A stretch of 27,367 nucleotides of DNA from Cypionkella sp. Lineage in GTDB: Bacteria > Pseudomonadota > Alphaproteobacteria > Rhodobacterales > Rhodobacteraceae. The DNA lies in contig JALRIN010000036.1 of NCBI GenBank assembly GCA_023255415.1, positions 1-27,367 of the forward strand, read 5' to 3'. The notes under the pieces are model-generated. The model did no database searches. It worked only from the letters and a program-made list of their open reading frames with translations, and was not told the origin of the DNA. Positions 6,850 through 16,076 of the stretch are shown one piece after another. The position numbers and the translations under genes are program-made. Numbering within the stretch: position 1 is the stretch's first letter; each line of letters opens with the position of its first letter.

Positions 6850-7856
6850 CGGAACGGTTGGCCTTGTCAGTGCAGTTTTTGCGCCAGTCAGGCTGGGGCG
6901 ACGCAGAGCGATCCTTTCTTGCGGGCGATGCTTCTGATCGCCGCTATGATCGGCTATGGCGCGGCGATCAGACGGCTGTTTTAATGGATGCCCCCCCCGG
7001 AAAGGGCGATGATCCTGCCGATTTCCTTAAGATCGCCACGCATTTGCTGCGGCTTGGACTGTCACCGCCACGCTGTTTGGCGCAAGATTTAGAGAATGGC
7101 TTTTTGCTTTTGGAAGATATGGGGGATGCGCTTTTTGCGAGATTGTTGGAACGGGATAGTTCCGATGAAAATGGTCTCTATTCGGCGGCAACGTCGGTTT
7201 TAGCGCATCTGCAATCTGCAACACCACCACCCAATTTGCCTAATCTTTCGGCGCAAGATTGGGCCGAAGCCGCGTGCTTTGCGCTGGATTGGTATCGTTT
7301 TGCCATCACCGGCGATGATGGCGCCCGTGACACTTTCAAATCCGCACTGACCGAGGCAATGACAGCCTATGCGGATGGGCGGCGCGTGCTGATCCTTCGC
7401 GATTTTCATGCCGAAAACCTGATTTGGTTGCCAGAGCGACCAAATCTTGCCCGTGTCGGCCTGCTGGATTTCCAACTCGCGCAGCTTGGCCAGCCCGGCT
7501 ATGATCTGGTTTCCCTGCTACAAGACGCGCGCCGCGATGTTTCACGTGAAACCGAGACCGCGATGCAGCGCCAGTTTTTGCAGCAAACCGGCATTGCCGA
7601 GGCCGATTTCATGCCCAGCTATGCCACGCTAGGCGCTCAACGCGCTCTTCGTATCCTTGGGATTTTTGCACGGCTTTGCCTAAAGGGGGGGAAATCCGGC
7701 TATCTTGCCCTGATGCCGCGGGTTTGGGGCCAATTGCAGCGCAATCTTATAGCGCCTGAACTTGCACCGCTTGCTGAAATTTGCACAAAACTTCTGCCCC
7801 CGCCCAGCCCTGAAGCCCTAGAAAAGATAGGCTCGCAATGCGCCCGATTTCGGTAA
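6846..7856 (+). CDS. amgK: N-acetylmuramate/N-acetylglucosamine kinase AmgK
   Basis: This 336-residue phosphotransferase has the aminoglycoside-phosphotransferase/choline-kinase fold. AmgK phosphorylates the anomeric hydroxyl of recovered MurNAc or GlcNAc, feeding peptidoglycan recycling that bypasses MurA and so resists fosfomycin. The catalytic loop LRDFHAENLIWL (about residues 182-193) holds the catalytic D and N, and the metal-binding aspartate is in LLDFQLAQLG (about 206-215). The ATG at 6846 overlaps the tsaE stop; an upstream in-frame GTG would add six residues. The 3' end overlaps murU by 19 bases, which supports the pathway assignment. A parS-like palindrome is embedded in codons for DVSRET. 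Confidence 0.88.
   Translation: MTERLALSVQFLRQSGWGDAERSFLAGDASDRRYDRLWRGDQTAVLMDAPPGKGDDPADFLKIATHLLRLGLSPPRCLAQDLENGFLLLEDMGDALFARLLERDSSDENGLYSAATSVLAHLQSATPPPNLPNLSAQDWAEAACFALDWYRFAITGDDGARDTFKSALTEAMTAYADGRRVLILRDFHAENLIWLPERPNLARVGLLDFQLAQLGQPGYDLVSLLQDARRDVSRETETAMQRQFLQQTGIAEADFMPSYATLGAQRALRILGIFARLCLKGGKSGYLALMPRVWGQLQRNLIAPELAPLAEICTKLLPPPSPEALEKIGSQCARFR
7538..7553. other. parS: parS centromere-like ParB-binding site inside amgK
   Basis: TGTTTCACGTGAAACC matches the bacterial parS consensus TGTTTCACGTGAAACA at 15 of 16 positions. The inner 14 bp (GTTTCACGTGAAAC, 7539-7552) are a perfect palindrome. It is read in frame as D-V-S-R-E-T within amgK. It lies about 19 kb from the oriC candidate, inside the distance at which parS sites usually occur. 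Confidence 0.8.
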
Positions 7857-8524
7857 TGCTTTATGCAGCGGGCTTTGGCACCCGCATGGGGGCGCTGACC
7901 GCACATCAGCCCAAGCCAATGGTTCAAGTTGCCGGAAAACCCCTTATTGATCATGCTCTTGCGGTGATCGATGCAGCAGGGATTACCGATATCACCATCA
8001 ACCTGCACTATCTGGGTGCGCAGATTGAACAGCATTTGAAACACCGAAGCGTTAAGTTTTCTCATGAAACCACGCAGATCTTGGAAACCGGCGGCGGATT
8101 GAAAGCAGCAGCAAATCTTCTGGGTCCAGGCCCTGCTCTAACGTTGAACAGCGATGCCATCTGGACGGGGCAGAACCCGATCAGCCAGCTTCTTGCCGCG
8201 TGGAATCCCGCCCAGATGGACGCGCTTTTGCTGCTATTGCCACAGGATAAGGCGCTTGGGCACAGCGGCACGGGCGATTTTCTGCTGGATGCAAGCAACC
8301 GGATCACCCGCGCCAAAACGGCCACAGCCCCGATCTACCTTGGCGCACAAATTCTGAAGACAGAACGCGTTTTTGCGATGTCAGAGACGGTTTTTGGTTT
8401 GAATACCATCTGGGATCAGATCATCGACGAAGGCCGTGCTTACGGGATTCTGCACCAGGGCGGCTGGTGCGATGTCGGCCATCCCGAAGGCATCGCCCTT
8501 GCCGAAAGCCTGCTGGATGTTTGA
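7838..8524 (+). CDS. murU: N-acetylmuramate alpha-1-phosphate uridylyltransferase MurU
   Basis: This 228-residue sugar nucleotidyltransferase acts after AmgK, turning MurNAc-1-phosphate plus UTP into UDP-MurNAc. The signature is N-terminal: AAGFGTRMGALT (about residues 10-21) followed by PKPMVQVAGKPLIDH. A metal-binding aspartate is visible in LTLNSDAIW. Length matches MurU (about 225), shorter than GlmU or glucose-1-phosphate uridylyltransferases. It overlaps amgK by 19 bases and addB by 8. The amgK-murU pair strongly favours MurU over a general mannose-1-phosphate guanylyltransferase. Confidence 0.87.
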   Translation: MRPISVMLYAAGFGTRMGALTAHQPKPMVQVAGKPLIDHALAVIDAAGITDITINLHYLGAQIEQHLKHRSVKFSHETTQILETGGGLKAAANLLGPGPALTLNSDAIWTGQNPISQLLAAWNPAQMDALLLLLPQDKALGHSGTGDFLLDASNRITRAKTATAPIYLGAQILKTERVFAMSETVFGLNTIWDQIIDEGRAYGILHQGGWCDVGHPEGIALAESLLDV

Positions 8525-11465
8525 GGAAAACCATATCTTCGCCCTGCCCCCGGGCTGTGATTTCCCTGCAGAATTGGTGCGCGGCCTGATCGAACGGCTG
8601 GCCAATCATCCTCCCGAAGCAATGGCGCGCGTGACGCTTTATCTAAACACGTCGCGCATGCGGCGCCGCGTAGAAGATCTTTTCGCCGAGGCTGGTGCCC
8701 GCTTTCTGCCCAGACTGCGGCTGATCACCGATCTGGCGCAAGACCCGATTCTCGGCCTGCCGCAACCAATCCCGCCACTGCGCCGCAGGCTGCAATTGGC
8801 CGAGCTGATCGCCAAACTGCTGGACGCTCAGCCCGACCTTGCCCCCCGCTCTGCGCTTTACGACCTTGCCGACAGCCTCGCGCTTTTGATGGACGAAATG
8901 CAGGGCGAAGCTGTGCCGCCCGAAGCGATTGCGGCGCTCGATGTCTCAAACCATTCAAAACATTGGGAAAGAACCCAAACCTTCCTACGCATCATTGCCC
9001 CGGTTTTTGCGGAAACGCTGGACAAAGAGGCGCTGCAACGCCAAGCCGTTTTGCGCCTTGCCGCGCGCTGGCATGTCAGCCCGCCGGTGGATCCCATTGT
9101 AATTGCGGGCTCGACTGGCTCGCGTGGCACCACGGCTTTGCTGATGCAAGCGGTCGCAAAGCTGCCGCATGGAGCGCTGGTCTGGCCGGGTTATGATTTC
9201 TCCGCCCCGTCCACGGTCTGGCAGGCGATGCAAGATGCGCTGACCGCCGAAGATCATCCGCAATATCGCTTTCGCCATCTTATGGACCTGCTCGATATTC
9301 CTGCCCGCGCCGTGCAGCCCTGGACATCCGCCAGCCCGCCAAATCCCGATCGCAACAGTCTGATTTCGCTGTCGCTTCGCCCCGCTCCCGTCACCGATCA
9401 ATGGCTGATCGAGGGCCCGAACCTGCCCGATCTACTGCCCTCGACCAAAGATCTGACGCTGATCCAAGCGCCAACTCAGCGCATCGAAGCGCTGGCAATC
9501 GCGCTGATCCTGCGCAAAGCCGCCCATAACGGCACCAAGGCTGCGCTGATTTCGCCAGACCGTAACCTGACACGGCAAGTCACCGCAGCGCTTGATCGTT
9601 GGGCGATCTTGCCGGACGATTCGGCAGGCCGTCCGCTTGCACTCTCGGCGCCAGGCCGGTTTTTGCGCCACATTGCGGCGCTCTTCGGCGAACGCCTCAC
9701 CGCTGACCGCTTGTTGACCGTGCTGAAACATCCGCTAACAGCCTCGGGGTCCGCGCGCGGCAACCATTTGCGGCATACCCGTGATCTGGAACTTAAACTC
9801 CGCCGCAAAGGCCCGGTCTTTCCGCAAGCCGCCGATTTAATCGACTGGGCCACCGCGCAAAAAGACCCCGAGGCCGCAACTTGGGCCGGGTGTTTCGCGC
9901 CAGCCTTGACGGGGCTTGAGGCCCTCACCGAAGCGCCGCTCACCGATCATGTCACCCGCCACCGCCAGCTTGCCGAAACCATCGCACGCGGGCTTGACCC
10001 GACGGGAAGCGGCGAGCTTTGGGACAAAGAAGCAGGTGTCGAGGCCCTGAAACTGATGGAAACCCTCGCCGCTGAATCCCCGCATGGCGGCAGCTTTACC
10101 CCCGCCGCCTACCGTGATTTGTTCGAATCTTTGGTGCATCAAGGCGAGGTGCGCGAAGCAACCCAAGCCCACCCGAATATCATGATCTGGGGCACACTCG
10201 AAGCCCGGGTGCAGGGCGCCGATCTGCTGATCCTTGGCGGTTTGAATGATGGCATTTGGCCCAGCCTGCCCGCCGCCGACCCTTGGTTAAATCGCAAAAT
10301 GCGCAAAGATGCGGCTCTGTTATTGCCAGAACGTCAGATCGGTCTTTCCGCGCATGATTACCAACAGGCCGTCGCCGCACCACAGGTGATCCTGACCCGC
10401 GCCCTGCGCAATGCCGAAGCAGAGACCATTCCAAGCCGCTGGCTGAACCGGTTAACCAATCTGATGAAGGGCCTGCCCCAGCGCAATGGCGACAAGGCGC
10501 TTGAGCAGATGGTGTCGCGCGGCGAGGTTTGGCTTGCCCATGCCAAAGCTTTGGAAGCCACGCCAGACGCCCTGCGCGACGATCCTCGGATGCAGCCAGC
10601 CAAACGCCCAGCGCCGCAACCGCCCGTCAGCGCCCGCCCAGATCGGCTTTCCCTGACGCGAATCGAGACGCTGATCCGCGATCCCTTTGCAATCTATGCA
10701 CAATATATCCTTGGCCTGCGCCCGCTGGATCCGTTGCACCAATCCCCCAACGCGCGGGATCGCGGCATCGTGGTGCATGAAGTCTTAGAGCGTTTCGTCA
10801 AACAGCGTCCCGAAACCGAGACAAAACCGCAAGCCCGCGCGCGTCTGCTGCAGATCGCGCAGCAAGTTCTGATCGAAGAAACCCCCTTCCCCTCGGCCCG
10901 CACGCTTTGGCTGGCAAAGCTTGACCGCGCCGTCGACCATTTCCTGACCCAAGACAGCAAACATGGTGGAACAGCTTTGGCGGTTGAAACCCAAGGCGCG
11001 CTAAAGCTGGGCGAGCTGCCCTTCACCCTGTTTGGCACGCCAGACCGGATCGACCGGCTGCCCGATGGACGGCTGCATCTGATCGACTATAAAACCGGCA
11101 CGCCGCCTTCGGCAGAAAAGCAGAAGCAATTCGCCAAACAGTTGCTGCTTGCCGCGGTTATGGCCGACAAAGGCGGCTTTGCCGATCTTGGCCCCTCTGA
11201 CGTCGAACAAATTTCCTACATCGGCCTGAACGCAGGCAAATCGGTCGAAGACACCGTGATCACCGAGGCAATTATTGCCGAACATTGGGAAAAACTGATC
11301 GCCCTGATCAGCCGCTACCTAAGGCGCAGCACTGGATACACTGCGCGGCGGGCGCTGTTTGAAAGCCGATTTGAAGGCAGCTACGACCATCTGTCACGCT
11401 ATGGTGAATGGCAGATGTCTGATCGCGCCGCACCGCAACCCGTTGGGCCAAAGGATGCGCCATGA
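8517..11465 (+). CDS. addB: Double-strand break repair nuclease subunit AddB (alphaproteobacterial type)
   Basis: This 982-residue protein is the partner of AddA in the helicase-nuclease that resects DNA ends before RecA loading. The N-terminal two-thirds is a degenerate UvrD-like region, and no intact Walker A is evident. The C-terminal RecB-like nuclease has GIVVHEVLERF (about 763-773) and IDYKTGTPP (about 856-864), where D and K are catalytic. I see no C-terminal cysteine cluster of the kind that binds iron-sulfur in Bacillus AddB. The ATG at 8517 overlaps the murU stop by 8 bases; a longer in-frame ORF from 8436 would add 27 residues inside murU and is rejected. Its stop overlaps the addA start (ATGA). 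Confidence 0.93.
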   Translation: MFEENHIFALPPGCDFPAELVRGLIERLANHPPEAMARVTLYLNTSRMRRRVEDLFAEAGARFLPRLRLITDLAQDPILGLPQPIPPLRRRLQLAELIAKLLDAQPDLAPRSALYDLADSLALLMDEMQGEAVPPEAIAALDVSNHSKHWERTQTFLRIIAPVFAETLDKEALQRQAVLRLAARWHVSPPVDPIVIAGSTGSRGTTALLMQAVAKLPHGALVWPGYDFSAPSTVWQAMQDALTAEDHPQYRFRHLMDLLDIPARAVQPWTSASPPNPDRNSLISLSLRPAPVTDQWLIEGPNLPDLLPSTKDLTLIQAPTQRIEALAIALILRKAAHNGTKAALISPDRNLTRQVTAALDRWAILPDDSAGRPLALSAPGRFLRHIAALFGERLTADRLLTVLKHPLTASGSARGNHLRHTRDLELKLRRKGPVFPQAADLIDWATAQKDPEAATWAGCFAPALTGLEALTEAPLTDHVTRHRQLAETIARGLDPTGSGELWDKEAGVEALKLMETLAAESPHGGSFTPAAYRDLFESLVHQGEVREATQAHPNIMIWGTLEARVQGADLLILGGLNDGIWPSLPAADPWLNRKMRKDAALLLPERQIGLSAHDYQQAVAAPQVILTRALRNAEAETIPSRWLNRLTNLMKGLPQRNGDKALEQMVSRGEVWLAHAKALEATPDALRDDPRMQPAKRPAPQPPVSARPDRLSLTRIETLIRDPFAIYAQYILGLRPLDPLHQSPNARDRGIVVHEVLERFVKQRPETETKPQARARLLQIAQQVLIEETPFPSARTLWLAKLDRAVDHFLTQDSKHGGTALAVETQGALKLGELPFTLFGTPDRIDRLPDGRLHLIDYKTGTPPSAEKQKQFAKQLLLAAVMADKGGFADLGPSDVEQISYIGLNAGKSVEDTVITEAIIAEHWEKLIALISRYLRRSTGYTARRALFESRFEGSYDHLSRYGEWQMSDRAAPQPVGPKDAP

Positions 11466-14400
11466 CCCGCAATGACGCCTCTGAACGGCAAGTCCAAGCC
11501 TCTAACCCCGCAGATTCCGTCTGGCTTTCGGCCAATGCCGGGTCGGGCAAAACCCGCGTGCTCACCGACCGGGTGGCGCGTTTGCTGCTGGGCGGGGTCG
11601 AGCCACAGCATATTCTCTGCCTGACCTATACCAAAGCCGCCGCGACCGAGATGCAGAACCGGCTGTTCAAACGCTTGGGCGAATGGGCGATGATGCCCGA
11701 CGCCGCGCTGCACAAAGCGCTGGCAGAATTGGGCGACGAGGCTGGGCCCCGCGCGCCAGCGCTGTCTCGCGCGCGTCAGCTGTTTGCCCGCGCGATTGAA
11801 ACCCCCGGCGGTCTACGCATTCAAACCATCCACAGCTTTTGCGCCACTTTGCTACGCCGCTTTCCGCTTGAAGCTGGGGTTTCGCCGCAATTCACCGAAC
11901 TTGATGACCGGGCCGCACGGCTGCTTCGCGAAAACATCATCGAAGAATTGGCCGAATTTCGCGCGCCAGATCTGATGGCCGACCTTGCGCGCGCCTATTC
12001 CGGCGAGGATTTCGCAGCGCTGATGTCGCAGGTTGTTGCAAAACGCGCAGGCTTTGCGCAGATCCTGACCGAAGCGCAGGCGCGCCAGCTGTTCGATATT
12101 GCCGAAACCGCGAACATAGAGACGATTTTGGCCGATGTTTTTCTGGGCGGCGAAGCAGATCTGATCGCCGCCATCCTGCCCGCCCTGCAGGCCGGTTCCG
12201 TAACCGATGTGAAGGCGGCAAAGGCCCTGGCCGCGATTGATTTTGCAACGCCAAACCTTGCCACACTCATTGGCGCTGAAGACATCTTTCTTTTGGGTTC
12301 CGGCGCGAAAACGCCCTTTGCTGCAAAAATCGATGCGATGCCAACCAAAGCCACGCGCGCTGCTATTACCGATTATCAACCAAAGCTAAACGATCTGATG
12401 GCGCGCGTGGAAACCGCGCGACCGATGCGGCTTGGGTTGATGGCAGCGCAAAAAACGGCTCTGTTACATCGTTTTGCGGGGGCATTTCTGCCGCTTTACG
12501 AGGCCGCAAAATCCGCGCGCGGGGTGTTGGACTTCGACGATCTGATCACCCGCGCCAAGACATTACTAACCGATGCTTCAGTTGCGGCTTGGGTTTTGTT
12601 CCGGCTGGATGGCGGCATTGATCATATTCTGGTCGACGAGGCGCAAGACACCTCGCCCGATCAATGGCGGGTGATCGAACTGCTGGCAGCGGAATTTACC
12701 GCAGGCCAAGGCACCCGCGAGGTTGACCGCACGCTGTTTGTCGTTGGCGATAAAAAGCAGTCGATCTATTCGTTTCAAGGCGCGGATGTCGCCGCCTTTG
12801 ACGAAAAAGCGCAAAGTTTTCAAGCGGCGTTTCAGGCCGCCAACCAAAGCTTTGTGCCGCTTGAACTGGAATATTCCTTTCGCTCCTCCACCGCGATTTT
12901 GCGAGTGGTTGATGATATTTTTGGCAGTCGCTTTCCGCAGGCGATGGGGCAACAGGTGCGCCACCTTGCGTTTAAATCTAAACTTGCGGGGCGGGTTGAT
13001 CTTTGGCCAATGGTGGAAAAATCTTCGGACCCCAAGGATGAACACTGGGAAGACCCCGTCGATCTGATTTCCGAGGCGCATCACGCGGCGATTCTGGCTG
13101 ATAAAATTGCGTTCGAGATCAAACAGATGATCGAAAACGGCACTCAAATTGAAACCGATGACGGCATCCGGCCGGTACATGCGGGCGATGTGTTGATCCT
13201 TGTGCAGCGCCGCTCGGCGATTTTTGCCGAGATCATTCGCGCCTGTAAAAAGGCGGGCTTGCCGATTGCGGGGGCAGATCGATTAAAGCTGGGGGCAGAA
13301 CTGGCGGTCAAGGATCTGGCCGCTTTGCTATCATTTCTGGCCACGCCAGAGGACGATCTGTCGTTGGCCGCCCTGCTGCGCTCGCCGCTGTGTGGCTGGA
13401 CCGAGGCAGAGCTTTACGATCTGGCGCATGCGCGCAAGGGCTATCTTTGGGAGGCTTTGCGCAACCGGTCTGACCATCCGCAGACGCTGGAAATGCTGCA
13501 AGATCTGCGCGATCAGGCCGATTATTTGCGCCCCTTTGATCTGATCGAGCGCGCCCTCACCCGACACGATGGTCGCCGCCGCCTGTTGACCCGCCTTGGA
13601 CCAGAAGCCGAAGACGGCATTGATGAATTCCTTAGCCAAGCCCTGGCCTTCGAGCGTAACGAAATTCCAAGCCTGACCGGCTTTTTGATCTGGCTTGAAA
13701 CCGATGACATCGAGGTGAAACGTCAGATGGATTCCGAGGGCCAGCGCATACGGGTGATGACGGTGCATGGCGCCAAGGGCTTGGAAGCGCCGATTGTTTT
13801 TATGCCCGAAACCGCCGATCGCAGCCCACAAGACCGCGACGAGATATATCTGCTGGCCGATGATACGCCGGTTTGGAAGACCAGCGCCGACGAAAGCCCG
13901 GCGATCCTGCTGGAGACGCGCAATCTGCGCAAGGCCAAGCGCGAAGAGGAAAGCCTGCGGCTGTTGTATGTCGCGCTGACGCGGGCGCGGGTTTGGCTGA
14001 TTGTCTGTGGTGCGGGCGAGGCAAAGCAGGCCTCATCTTGGTATAGATTGGTCGAAGCTGGCATGAAATCCGCCGGAGCAGAGCCGATTTTGGGCGGCCG
14101 CCTGCGTCACAGCTTTGGCACCTGGCCCGCAAATGCAGCTACCGCAGCAGTCGCGGCACTGGCCAGCGCGCAGCTGCCAGATTGGGCAAACCATGCCGCA
14201 GCGACAGTCGAGCGCCCGGCGCAAAGCCTTTCGCCATCCGCCCTCGGCGGCGCCAAAGTCATGGCGGGCGAGACAGACGCGTCCGAGACCGAAGCCGCCC
14301 TGCTGCGCGGCACCGCCTTGCATCTTTTGTTGGAACATCTGCCCCTTGCGCCGCAGGCTGACTGGCCCGACTTGGCGCAACGCCTGATCGAAGACGCCAC

Positions 14401-14767
14401 CCTGCGCGCAGATCTGTTGCCCGAAGCGATGGCGGTGATCGCGGCCCATCCGGCGATCTTCGTCGCCGATGCGCTGACCGAGGTTGCCTTTACCGCGCCG
14501 CCGTTCAAAGGCGCGATTGACCGCCTGTTGATCCGGCCTGATCACATTCTTGCCATTGATTTCAAATCCAATCACCGCGCGCCGACCCGCCCCGAAGACA
14601 CCCCCGAGGGCCTGCTGCGGCAGATGGGCGCCTATGACCACGCGCTGCGGCAGATCTACCCGGGGCGCGACATCAGGACTGCCATTCTATGGACCCGCAC
14701 CGCCGCCCTGATGGAGTTGGATCGCAATATGGTGAGGGAGGCCTTTGCGCGCGCTACCATCCCTTGA
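11462..14767 (+). CDS. addA: Double-strand break repair helicase-nuclease AddA
   Basis: This 1101-residue protein is the ATP-driven 3'-5' helicase and nuclease subunit of AddAB. Walker A is SANAGSGKT (about 23-31), and the DEAQD box is in ILVDEAQDTSPDQWR. GDKKQSIYSFQGAD, LEYSFRSS, RVMTVHGAKGLEAP and LLYVALTRAR follow as later SF1 helicase motifs. The C-terminal nuclease domain has GTALHLLLEHLP and AIDFKSNHRAP, where D and K are catalytic. All motifs expected for activity are present. It is the last gene of the tsaE-amgK-murU-addB-addA run and overlaps addB by four bases. A likely trxA promoter begins at its stop codon. Confidence 0.95.
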   Translation: MTRNDASERQVQASNPADSVWLSANAGSGKTRVLTDRVARLLLGGVEPQHILCLTYTKAAATEMQNRLFKRLGEWAMMPDAALHKALAELGDEAGPRAPALSRARQLFARAIETPGGLRIQTIHSFCATLLRRFPLEAGVSPQFTELDDRAARLLRENIIEELAEFRAPDLMADLARAYSGEDFAALMSQVVAKRAGFAQILTEAQARQLFDIAETANIETILADVFLGGEADLIAAILPALQAGSVTDVKAAKALAAIDFATPNLATLIGAEDIFLLGSGAKTPFAAKIDAMPTKATRAAITDYQPKLNDLMARVETARPMRLGLMAAQKTALLHRFAGAFLPLYEAAKSARGVLDFDDLITRAKTLLTDASVAAWVLFRLDGGIDHILVDEAQDTSPDQWRVIELLAAEFTAGQGTREVDRTLFVVGDKKQSIYSFQGADVAAFDEKAQSFQAAFQAANQSFVPLELEYSFRSSTAILRVVDDIFGSRFPQAMGQQVRHLAFKSKLAGRVDLWPMVEKSSDPKDEHWEDPVDLISEAHHAAILADKIAFEIKQMIENGTQIETDDGIRPVHAGDVLILVQRRSAIFAEIIRACKKAGLPIAGADRLKLGAELAVKDLAALLSFLATPEDDLSLAALLRSPLCGWTEAELYDLAHARKGYLWEALRNRSDHPQTLEMLQDLRDQADYLRPFDLIERALTRHDGRRRLLTRLGPEAEDGIDEFLSQALAFERNEIPSLTGFLIWLETDDIEVKRQMDSEGQRIRVMTVHGAKGLEAPIVFMPETADRSPQDRDEIYLLADDTPVWKTSADESPAILLETRNLRKAKREEESLRLLYVALTRARVWLIVCGAGEAKQASSWYRLVEAGMKSAGAEPILGGRLRHSFGTWPANAATAAVAALASAQLPDWANHAAATVERPAQSLSPSALGGAKVMAGETDASETEAALLRGTALHLLLEHLPLAPQADWPDLAQRLIEDATLRADLLPEAMAVIAAHPAIFVADALTEVAFTAPPFKGAIDRLLIRPDHILAIDFKSNHRAPTRPEDTPEGLLRQMGAYDHALRQIYPGRDIRTAILWTRTAALMELDRNMVREAFARATIP

Positions 14768-14792
14768 CGCGCCGCTTTGCCAGTCTTACCTT
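14764..14792 (+). promoter_or_regulatory. Predicted trxA promoter
   Basis: TTGACG (14764-14769) overlaps the addA stop and is followed by a 17-base spacer and TACCTT (14787-14792). It is correctly placed before the trxA ribosome site AGGAG near 14814. The -10 is only a moderate match. Confidence 0.4.
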
Positions 14793-14826
14793 TAGCGCTT
14801 GAAATTATCCCTTAGGAGATCCCGCC

Positions 14827-15153
14827 ATGGGTGCCAATACCATCGCCGTGACCGATGCAACCTTCGATGCCGAAGTGCGCAAATCTGACATTCCTGTTGT
14901 TGTCGATTTTTGGGCCGAATGGTGTGGCCCCTGCAAGCAGATCGGCCCTGCGCTGGAAGAGCTTGCGGCGCAATATGCCGGCAAGGTCAAAATCGTCAAA
15001 GTAAACGTCGATGACAATCCTGACAGCCCTGCACAGCTGGGCGTGCGCGGCATTCCATCGTTGTTCTTGTTCAAAAATGGCGAAGTTGTTGCCAATAAAG
15101 TCGGTGCAGCGCCAAAGGCCGCGCTGGACACCTGGATCGCCGCTTCGATCTGA
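14827..15153 (+). CDS. trxA: Thioredoxin 1
   Basis: This 108-residue cytosolic thioredoxin has the active site WCGPC (C33 and C36), the buried charged residue in VVVDFWAEW, and the cis-proline P77 (RGIPSLFLF). Length and motifs are those of TrxA, the general disulfide reductase that supports ribonucleotide reductase and other enzymes. A good AGGAG ribosome site lies about 10 bases before the ATG. The gene stands alone between addA and a convergent polysaccharide-type gene and is closed by a strong terminator. In Rhodobacter, thioredoxin levels are tied to redox and oxidative-stress control; no direct sign of that regulation is seen here. Confidence 0.97.
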   Translation: MGANTIAVTDATFDAEVRKSDIPVVVDFWAEWCGPCKQIGPALEELAAQYAGKVKIVKVNVDDNPDSPAQLGVRGIPSLFLFKNGEVVANKVGAAPKAALDTWIAASI

Positions 15154-15161
15154 TCGACGTC

Positions 15162-15186
15162 AAAAGGGCCCCTTGAGGGCCCTTTT
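15162..15186. terminator. Bidirectional terminator between trxA and the convergent gene
   Basis: AAAAGGGCCC (15162-15171), a CTTGA loop, and GGGCCCTTTT (15177-15186) form a perfect 10-bp stem with A and T runs at the ends. The 3' arm runs two bases into the stop codon of the convergent gene, so it can serve both. Confidence 0.85.
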
Positions 15187-16054
15187 AAATTGGCCAAGCG
15201 TGATGCCGCAAACGCATAAGAATTTGGTCGCTGACAGTCTCTGCATTGGCGGAAATCGCCTGCTCTCGGAAAAACCAATGCAAATAGGGTGCGAAATTCT
15301 GCGCCGTCTCAACCGATTTGAACGCAGCCTCGATCCCCTGTCTGGGGACTGATCCGGCAATGTGGTGAAAATCAATCCGCGCGAAAAGAACCAGCGGTTT
15401 TGAGACGAAATAGCCGATCAATCCCAGCGAAGAATTCTCGGTCACAACATAATCGCAGCCCGCCAAAAGCGAAAGCGAGGGCTGATCTGACAGATGAAAA
15501 CGATCGAGCAAATCACGCAAGGCTTCGCGTTCGGCCTGACTGTAAACCTCACGCGGGTGCAGCGTGGCAAAGATTTGGCGTTTGGGATCGGCCGCCAAAG
15601 TGGCATGTATCATCTCGATCGGGCTTAACACCTGAAAGTGGCGTCTTTCCAACAGCTTGCCCTGCAGCGGCATAAAGATATAGCCACCCGAGCGAATTTG
15701 AAGCCCGCTAAAAACCTGCTCGCGCCAAAATTTCTGAAACCAATTGGTGCCCGTGCCTGGGGTAAAGGCGGTTTTGGAAACCTGCCAATCCCAGCGGTCA
15801 TTGGTGGGCTCGATCCGGAAGAAATGTTTGAAATAGCAATGCCGCAACGACAGGCAATTCAGTTCAGTGACAGGGCGATTATAGACCATGTGAAAACCGG
15901 GGCCCGCAATGGGGGTGGCCAGATCCTGCAGCCTGACCTGCCATCCGGCGCCGGTCACCGCCTCGACAATTTTGCCAAAAATGCCATCTTTGGCCTCAGC
16001 CTGCTTTTGCTGGTGGTCCACAAGGTAAAAATTCATAAGCTGCTGCACTGACAT
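15185..16054 (-). CDS. Putative surface/capsular polysaccharide protein (capsule-synthesis-like fold)
   Basis: I do not recognise this 289-residue protein with certainty. The segment CDYVVTENSSLGLIGYFVSKPLVLF (about residues 200-224), followed by a short stretch ending in GSV, recalls the nucleotide-sugar-binding part of KpsS/LipB capsule-synthesis and related glycosyltransferase-like proteins, in which a conserved Ser/Glu loop precedes a predicted return to the strand-helix fold. An HPRE segment earlier (ATLHPREVYSQAE) also fits that fold. No signal peptide or membrane helix is clear. The start is uncertain: M1 at 16054 or M7 at 16036, neither with a good ribosome site. It is a single gene opposed to both neighbours, trxA and hslV. 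Confidence 0.55.
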   Translation of the reverse strand: MSVQQLMNFYLVDHQQKQAEAKDGIFGKIVEAVTGAGWQVRLQDLATPIAGPGFHMVYNRPVTELNCLSLRHCYFKHFFRIEPTNDRWDWQVSKTAFTPGTGTNWFQKFWREQVFSGLQIRSGGYIFMPLQGKLLERRHFQVLSPIEMIHATLAADPKRQIFATLHPREVYSQAEREALRDLLDRFHLSDQPSLSLLAGCDYVVTENSSLGLIGYFVSKPLVLFARIDFHHIAGSVPRQGIEAAFKSVETAQNFAPYLHWFFREQAISANAETVSDQILMRLRHHAWPI

Positions 16055-16076
16055 CGTAAAATGCTAGTGAAAAAGC

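Noticed and set aside
8436..8516. 27-residue N-terminal extension of AddB
   Set aside because: It lies inside murU in another frame; the ATG at 8517 gives the usual AddB beginning and a normal 8-base overlap.
12578..13180. 200-residue minus-strand frame inside addA
   Set aside because: It lies across the addA helicase motifs and has no recognisable domain or ribosome site.
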